A stretch of DNA of 8,620 nucleotides from JBJXGF01 sp046153015 (GTDB lineage: Bacteria; Actinomycetota; Acidimicrobiia; Acidimicrobiales; CAIXPF01): assembly GCA_046153015.1 (NCBI GenBank), contig JBJXGF010000243.1:1-8620 (forward strand), written 5' to 3'. This document shows positions 5,726 to 8,620 of the stretch, piece by piece. Numbering within the stretch: the first letter of the stretch is position 1; each line of letters opens with the position of its first letter. Position numbers and translations under genes: made by a program. The notes beneath the pieces were generated by a model, which was not told the origin of the DNA, ran no database searches, and saw only the letters and a program-made list of their open reading frames with translations.

Positions 5726-5743
5726 GGCCCCTCCCGGGGGGCC
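5726..5743 (-). terminator. GC hairpin between the AmaP-like and anti-sigma genes
   Basis: GGCCCC (5726-5731) and GGGGCC (5738-5743) can form a 6-bp stem ten bases past the stop of the AmaP-like gene. No U-tract follows. It might attenuate transcription running from the Asp23 operon into the anti-sigma/sigma pair, or it might be a chance feature of GC-rich intergenic DNA. A weak TAGTGT box (5691-5696, minus strand) could mark an internal promoter for the anti-sigma gene; it has no -35. Confidence 0.25.
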
Positions 5744-5753
5744 GGCGAGGGGC

Positions 5754-6350
5754 TCAGCGGACCCGGCGGCCGCGGGAAGCCACGAGGCGGAACCGCAGGT
5801 GGGCGTGCACCACCTCGGCGTCGAGCGCCTGGCGGAAACGCTCCACGAAGCGGGCGCGGACCCGCCCGTCGAGCGCGGCGAGGTCCGAGTCCTCGGGCGC
5901 GTCGAGCTCGATCATCACCTTCGGGTCGGGCAGACCGCTGCGCAGCCGCACGCGGGCGCCGAGCACCTCCGGGTCGCTCTCGAGGTCGGCCGCGAGGGCG
6001 TCGGCGGCGGCCACGGCGCGCAGCTCGGTCATTCCCCGCTCGCTGCGCTCGAGCTCAATGCGGTGGATCACCTCGGCGGGGCGGAGCTGGCGGCGCAGCC
6101 ACCGCCAACCGGCCAGCGCGGCCAGCAGGGCGGCCGCAGCCACCGCCAGCCAGAACCAGGTGGCGTTGGTCCGGACCCAGTCGCGCAGATCAGCCGACAA
6201 CACCGGCCCGTCGGCCACATCGTCGCCGAACGCGCCCCAGCCGGCGGCGAGGGCAGCGGCGCCGAGGCCGAGGGCGATCGCACCGAGCAGGCCCAGCACG
6301 CTGCGGTTCAGCCGATCGAGCCTCGCCGGGTCGGGGGTGGCCACGCGCAT
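5754..6350 (-). CDS. AmaP-like alkaline-shock-response membrane anchor protein
   Basis: This 198-aa protein has two membrane spans, at about residues 17-39 (SVLGLLGAIALGLGAAALAA) and 64-83 (TWFWLAVAAAALLAALAGWR), joined by a short extracytoplasmic loop. A cytoplasmic domain of about 110 residues follows (EVIHRIELERSERGMTELRA and beyond, with a beta strand PKVMIELDAPED). This is the layout of AmaP, which in Staphylococcus recruits Asp23 to the membrane. Here it is the last gene of the Asp23 operon, consistent with that role. The start ATG (6348-6350) shares one base with the preceding stop codon (TGATG), so translation is coupled. Sequence similarity to known AmaP is judged from topology and context, not from an alignment. 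Confidence 0.75.
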   Translation of the reverse strand: MRVATPDPARLDRLNRSVLGLLGAIALGLGAAALAAGWGAFGDDVADGPVLSADLRDWVRTNATWFWLAVAAAALLAALAGWRWLRRQLRPAEVIHRIELERSERGMTELRAVAAADALAADLESDPEVLGARVRLRSGLPDPKVMIELDAPEDSDLAALDGRVRARFVERFRQALDAEVVHAHLRFRLVASRGRRVR

Positions 6351-6889
6351 CAGCGGCTCTCCTGCTTCGACCGGGTGCTCACCCGGGTTCGCACCGGCAG
6401 CGGCCGAGCCAGCCCCAGCTGCGCCAGGCGGGTCTCGGCCCGGGCCCGCAAGTCGGCGGGCAGGTCACGGGCGAAGGCTCGTGAGGAGTCGGCCTGCACC
6501 ACCAACGCCTTGCGGCCCAGCTTGACCCGCGCCCGTGACACCCCGTCGAGGGCTTCGGCGTCGCGCCGCACGGCGTCGCGCACCGCGGAGGCGTCCACGT
6601 CGGAACGGTCGGTCCTCGTCGAGGCCTTCACCTGCAGGGTGTGGGGCCGCCGTCCCGCGGCGGCCACGAGCAACAACAGCGCGCCCGCAGCGGCGAGGAT
6701 TCCGGCCGCCCAGCGCGCCGAGTCCGAGGACCACGCCGCCTCGGCCCACTCGCGCCGCCAGCTCTCCCAGGGGATCACGAGCGAGTCGCGCTGGGCGAGG
6801 CCGAGGCCGATCTCCACGGTCACCAGCAGGCCGCCGGCCAACAGGGCCAGCGCCGCCGCCGCGGCGAGGAGCCGGCTGAAGAGCCTCAT
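6350..6889 (-). CDS. DUF6286-like two-TM protein of the Asp23 operon
   Basis: The product is 179 aa. TM1 is at about residues 5-31 (LLAAAAALALLAGGLLVTVE). A WESWRREWAEAAWSSDSARW segment (41-60) follows, then TM2 at about 58-78 (AAGILAAAGALLLLVAAAGR) and a C-terminal alpha/beta domain with HTLQVKASTRTDRSDVDASA, DGVSRARVKLGRKALVVQAD and a final strand PLPVRTRVSTR. Small two-TM proteins of this kind (DUF6286) recur in actinobacterial Asp23/Gls24 operons; I assign it by layout and context. The C-terminal domain resembles that of the downstream AmaP-like protein, suggesting the two are distant paralogues that may pair in the membrane. The ATG at 6887-6889 forms an ATGA overlap with the upstream stop; longer in-frame extensions to 7321 would cover another gene. 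Confidence 0.75.
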   Translation of the reverse strand: MRLFSRLLAAAAALALLAGGLLVTVEIGLGLAQRDSLVIPWESWRREWAEAAWSSDSARWAAGILAAAGALLLLVAAAGRRPHTLQVKASTRTDRSDVDASAVRDAVRRDAEALDGVSRARVKLGRKALVVQADSSRAFARDLPADLRARAETRLAQLGLARPLPVRTRVSTRSKQESR

Positions 6890-7227
6890 GGCCGGCGCTC
6901 GCGCTCGGCGCCCGCCATGCGCAGCTCGCTCACCACCACGTCGACGGAGTCCAGGCTGAGGCCGCTGTCGGCCTCGAGTCCGGTGGTCACTCGGCGGCGC
7001 ACCTCGTCGCCGACCGCTCGGATCGAGCGGGGGTAGTCGACCACGAGCTCGAGCTCGAGCTGGGCCCGCTCCCCGTCGGCCCGAGCCGTCGCGTTGCGCA
7101 CGCCCAGCACGCCGGGCGTCGCCTCGGCCAGCTCGTGCGCCATGCGTTCGAGAGCGCGGTTGGACACACGGGTGAGCCCCGGCGGCGCCGCCGGTTCGGG
7201 CGTCGCACGGCCGGTGGTCATGGTCAT
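6886..7227 (-). CDS. Asp23/Gls24-like protein, short form (third paralogue)
   Basis: This 113-aa protein contains a compact Asp23-type alpha/beta domain: VSNRALERMAHELAEATPGV (21-40) for the helix and the PGV turn, LGVRNATARADGERAQLELE for the hairpin, LVVDYPRSIRAVGDEVRRRV for the strand and long helix, and VDVVVSELRM for the last strand. The pattern of PGV, then a V-Y-P-I-V-DxVR helix and a final V-V strand is that of Asp23/Gls24 envelope-stress proteins. The N-terminal 18 residues are disordered (TTGRATPEPAAPPG). I chose the ATG at 7225-7227 because its ATGA overlaps the stop of the upstream membrane gene; a second ATG lies two codons in. It has no membrane span and would be recruited by the neighbouring anchors. 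Confidence 0.8.
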   Translation of the reverse strand: MTMTTGRATPEPAAPPGLTRVSNRALERMAHELAEATPGVLGVRNATARADGERAQLELELVVDYPRSIRAVGDEVRRRVTTGLEADSGLSLDSVDVVVSELRMAGAERERRP

Positions 7228-7418
7228 GGCCGACGCTCCGGGGAACGGGCCCGGAGGCCGGGGACATCCACGTCGCCCTGCAGCACCCGGCCGGCGAGCC
7301 ACCCGATGATGCCGAGGGCAACGGCGATGAGGAAACCGTCCACGCCTTCGATCAGGTACGCGACGGCGAGGAAGAGGCCGACGAAGAGGCCGATGATGCT
7401 CGGCGACGAGTTGGGCAT
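7224..7418 (-). CDS. Small DUF2273-like membrane protein, 64 aa
   Basis: The sequence MPNSSPSIIGLFVGLFLAVA continues YLIEGVDGFLIAVALGIIGWLAGRVLQGDV. This gives two closely spaced hydrophobic segments (about residues 8-23 and 28-46) that could form a membrane hairpin, followed by a charged tail. Small proteins of this kind (DUF2273) are standard members of Asp23/Gls24 operons and are thought to help anchor the complex. A GGAAGGAG ribosome site overlaps the end of the preceding gene, about 13 bases from the ATG, which is longer than ideal. Only seven bases separate it from the upstream stop, and its own stop overlaps the next start by 4 bp. Confidence 0.8.
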   Translation of the reverse strand: MPNSSPSIIGLFVGLFLAVAYLIEGVDGFLIAVALGIIGWLAGRVLQGDVDVPGLRARSPERRP

Positions 7419-7425
7419 GGGCAGC

Positions 7426-7821
7426 TCACGTCTCCTTCCCGGCCGGGGCCGGGGCCGCCCCGGGGCGCGGACCCTCGGGCGGCTCTGACTGGGTCATGTC
7501 GGCTGTAGCGATGTCTTGGATGTACACGTGGACGGCGCGGCCGCCGCAGTGGGGCGCCAACGTCTCGGCGACGCGGGCGCCCAGCTCGGGCAGCGGCGTC
7601 CACGCGGCGCGGAGGTGCACCTCGACGGCGTCGTCGCTCACCCGGACGCCTTCCACCCGTCGTCCGGGCAGGTGCGTGGCCGCCGGGCCGGCCATGAGCC
7701 GGACCACGCCGGGGCAGCTCGTGGCCAGCCTCGCCAGCCGCTCGGCGAGGGTCTCGTCCGCGCCCGCGCCGCCGGGTGCGCCGACCGCCTGCGCGGCGTC
7801 GGGCGCGGCGACCGAGGTCAT
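7426..7821 (-). CDS. Asp23/Gls24-like protein, short form (second paralogue)
   Basis: This 131-aa protein has the Asp23 core at about residues 21-105: DETLAERLARLATSCPGVVR (helix, PGV turn), MAGPAATHLPGRRVEGVRVS (an LPGRRV-GVRV signature I associate with actinobacterial Asp23/Gls24 proteins), DDAVEVHLRAAWTPLPELGA, and then RVAETLAP with the last strand RAVHVYIQDI. The N-terminal 20 residues and the C-terminal 25 (PPEGPRPGAAPAPAGKET) look disordered. The start ATG (7819-7821) directly abuts the TAG of the upstream gene (TAGATG) and lacks its own Shine-Dalgarno, so re-initiation is likely. Two cysteines (C36, C92) are unusual in this family but no metal or redox motif is apparent. Confidence 0.8.
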   Translation of the reverse strand: MTSVAAPDAAQAVGAPGGAGADETLAERLARLATSCPGVVRLMAGPAATHLPGRRVEGVRVSDDAVEVHLRAAWTPLPELGARVAETLAPHCGGRAVHVYIQDIATADMTQSEPPEGPRPGAAPAPAGKET

Positions 7822-8367
7822 CTAGGAGACCCGCTTCGGCTGGTTGTCCTCCTCGGACTCGCCGGGGATGTGGACGTCGTCGACGTTGATGTTGATCTCG
7901 GTGACCTCGAGGCCGGTCATGGCCTCGACCGCTTGGGTCACGTTGCGGCGGATGCCGTCGGCCACGTCGATGATCGACATGCCGTACTCGGTCACCACGT
8001 CGATGTCGAGCGCGGCCTGGCGCTCGCCGACCTCCACGCTGACCCCTTGGGACACGTTGGACTGCGACGAGCTGCTGAACACGTCGCGGATCGACCCGAG
8101 GGCTCGGCCGGCGCCGCTGCCCATCTTGTGCACGCCGGGCACCTCGCGGGCGGCCACGCCGGCGATCTTGGCGACGACCGAGTCGGCGATCGTGGTGCGC
8201 CCGTGGTCGGTCACGAGCTGCGAGGCGCGCTGCCCGCCCGGCCGGCCCCGGCTCATCTCGCCCTGGCGCAGGTTCGGTCCGGTGGGGGGTGCGCTCGTCG
8301 GAGCGGGCGCGCCGGCTTCAGCCCGGTTGCCCTCGACGCGGTTCTGGTTCGTTTCGGTGATGGCCAT
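7822..8367 (-). CDS. Asp23/Gls24 family envelope stress response protein, full-length
   Basis: This is the best-conserved member of the operon, 181 aa. The first 48 residues are a disordered, Pro/Gly/Ala-rich leader. The Asp23 domain (about 51-167) reads LVTDHGRTTIADSVVAKIAG, VAAREVPGVHKMGSGAGRAL, SVEVGERQAALDIDVVTEYG, MSIIDVADGIRRNVTQAVEA and MTGLEVTEININVDDVHIPG. These contain the hallmark IAD-VV-KIAG, A-EVPGV, G-VSVEVG, V-YG-I-VA--IR and TGL-V-EINI-V-DV motifs. Asp23 coats the cytoplasmic membrane through an AmaP anchor under envelope stress. The ATG at 8365-8367 follows a sigma-B-like -10 element by ten bases, and an in-frame extension to 8496 would run through that promoter. No Shine-Dalgarno is visible, so the leader is probably very short. 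It is the first gene of the six-gene operon. Confidence 0.95.
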   Translation of the reverse strand: MAITETNQNRVEGNRAEAGAPAPTSAPPTGPNLRQGEMSRGRPGGQRASQLVTDHGRTTIADSVVAKIAGVAAREVPGVHKMGSGAGRALGSIRDVFSSSSQSNVSQGVSVEVGERQAALDIDVVTEYGMSIIDVADGIRRNVTQAVEAMTGLEVTEININVDDVHIPGESEEDNQPKRVS

Positions 8368-8377
8368 GGCGTCCGCT

Positions 8378-8403
8378 GTACCCAAGGCCGCCAACCGGTA
8401 CAC
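8378..8403 (-). promoter_or_regulatory. Sigma-B/sigma-F-like promoter of the Asp23 operon
   Basis: On the minus strand GTGTAC (8398-8403), a 14-bp spacer and GGGTAC (8378-8383) match the sigma-B consensus GTTTAA-N12-14-GGGTAT at nine of twelve positions. The -10 ends ten bases before the Asp23 ATG, predicting a leader of only a few bases. The same element with the same spacing precedes the STAS gene. In Staphylococcus aureus asp23 is a classic sigma-B target, and a sigma factor of that group is encoded downstream here, so control by it is a reasonable inference. Confidence 0.6.
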
Positions 8404-8451
8404 GAAAGAATCGGCGGTGTGCACGCCCGCCGGGGCGGGAAGGTCGGCCCG

Positions 8452-8598
8452 ATGACCGATCCCGAAGTCATCCCCCCCGTCGAGCCCAACCCGCATCCCG
8501 ACGAGCCCCCCACGCGGCCCTTGCCGGGCCCCGAACGGCCCGAGCGGGTCCTGCCGTGGGTGCCCGCCGAGCCCGGCGAGGCGCCGCTGGCCCGCTGA
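8452..8598 (+). CDS. Small proline-rich protein, 48 aa, unknown function
   Basis: The ORF starts at an ATG with a fair Shine-Dalgarno (GGGAAGG, 8437-8443) nine bases upstream, and encodes MTDPEVIPPVEPNPHPDEPP followed by TRPLPGPERPERVLPWVPAEPGEAPLAR. Sixteen of 48 residues are proline and the protein must be extended or disordered; there is no membrane span or known domain. Third codon positions are almost all G/C. It diverges from the Asp23 operon across 84 bp. The open frame continues far upstream only as the antisense shadow of the Asp23 genes. The ribosome site favours a real short gene, but chance cannot be excluded at this length. Confidence 0.5.
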   Translation: MTDPEVIPPVEPNPHPDEPPTRPLPGPERPERVLPWVPAEPGEAPLAR

Positions 8599-8620
8599 CC
8601 CGCCGCACGCCGGCCCGGGT

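Noticed and set aside
5316..6959. 547-aa plus-strand open frame opposite the anti-sigma, AmaP-like and DUF6286-like genes
   Set aside because: The translation is a mirror of the minus-strand genes, rich in His, Arg and Gly without domain motifs; the opposite strand has coupled, recognisable genes.
7516..8451. Plus-strand open frame leading into the 48-aa ORF
   Set aside because: This part is antisense to two Asp23-like genes. Only the end from the ATG at 8452, with its own ribosome site, is kept.
1..8620. Search for tRNA genes, riboswitches and CRISPR repeats
   Set aside because: No tRNA arm pattern, spaced identical repeats or known riboswitch core was seen by eye on either strand.

Overview
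The window is very GC-rich DNA, with long open frames on both strands and GC-saturated third codon positions. It carries a sigma-F/sigma-B type stress sigma factor with an RsbW-like anti-sigma factor beside an actinobacterial-style Asp23/Gls24 operon. This points to an actinobacterium (Actinomycetota); the class cannot be fixed from the sequence alone. There is no rRNA, tRNA or CRISPR array, and no gene-free stretch longer than 300 bases.

Left part (1-2196, all minus strand): the N-terminal 49 codons of an IS630-type transposase run off the left edge. A perfect 9-bp hairpin (177-201) separates it from a two-gene unit: a cysteine-rich protein with several probable zinc-binding clusters (1111-2196), translationally coupled to an unrecognised 300-aa protein (215-1117). 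I know no function for this pair; it is the least explained coding content here.

Middle (2197-4497): a plus-strand COG3618-type TIM-barrel amidohydrolase (2355-3371), apparently leaderless, overlaps the 3' end of a minus-strand STAS-domain gene (3350-3856) tail to tail. A 218-bp divergent intergenic region, with an unusual T-poor repeat segment, separates the STAS gene from a 140-aa protein of unknown function (4075-4497).

Right part (4480-8367, all minus strand): a tightly packed envelope-stress operon reads, in transcription order, Asp23/Gls24 protein (7822-8367), shorter Asp23-like protein (7426-7821), 64-aa DUF2273-like membrane protein (7224-7418), third Asp23-like protein (6886-7227), two-TM DUF6286-like protein (6350-6889) and AmaP-like membrane anchor (5754-6350). 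After a gap of about 100 bp come the RsbW-like anti-sigma factor (5250-5651) and the sigma factor (4480-5253). Most junctions are ATGA, GTGA or TGATG overlaps. A 48-aa proline-rich plus-strand ORF (8452-8598) diverges from the operon.

The most informative regulatory observation is that the Asp23 operon and the STAS gene carry the same promoter-like element, GTGT(A/C)(C/G)-N14-GGGTAC, ending 9-10 nt before their ATG codons. It resembles the sigma-B/sigma-F consensus. This suggests that the locally encoded sigma factor drives both units and, by read-through from the Asp23 operon, possibly itself. This is inference from sequence only.
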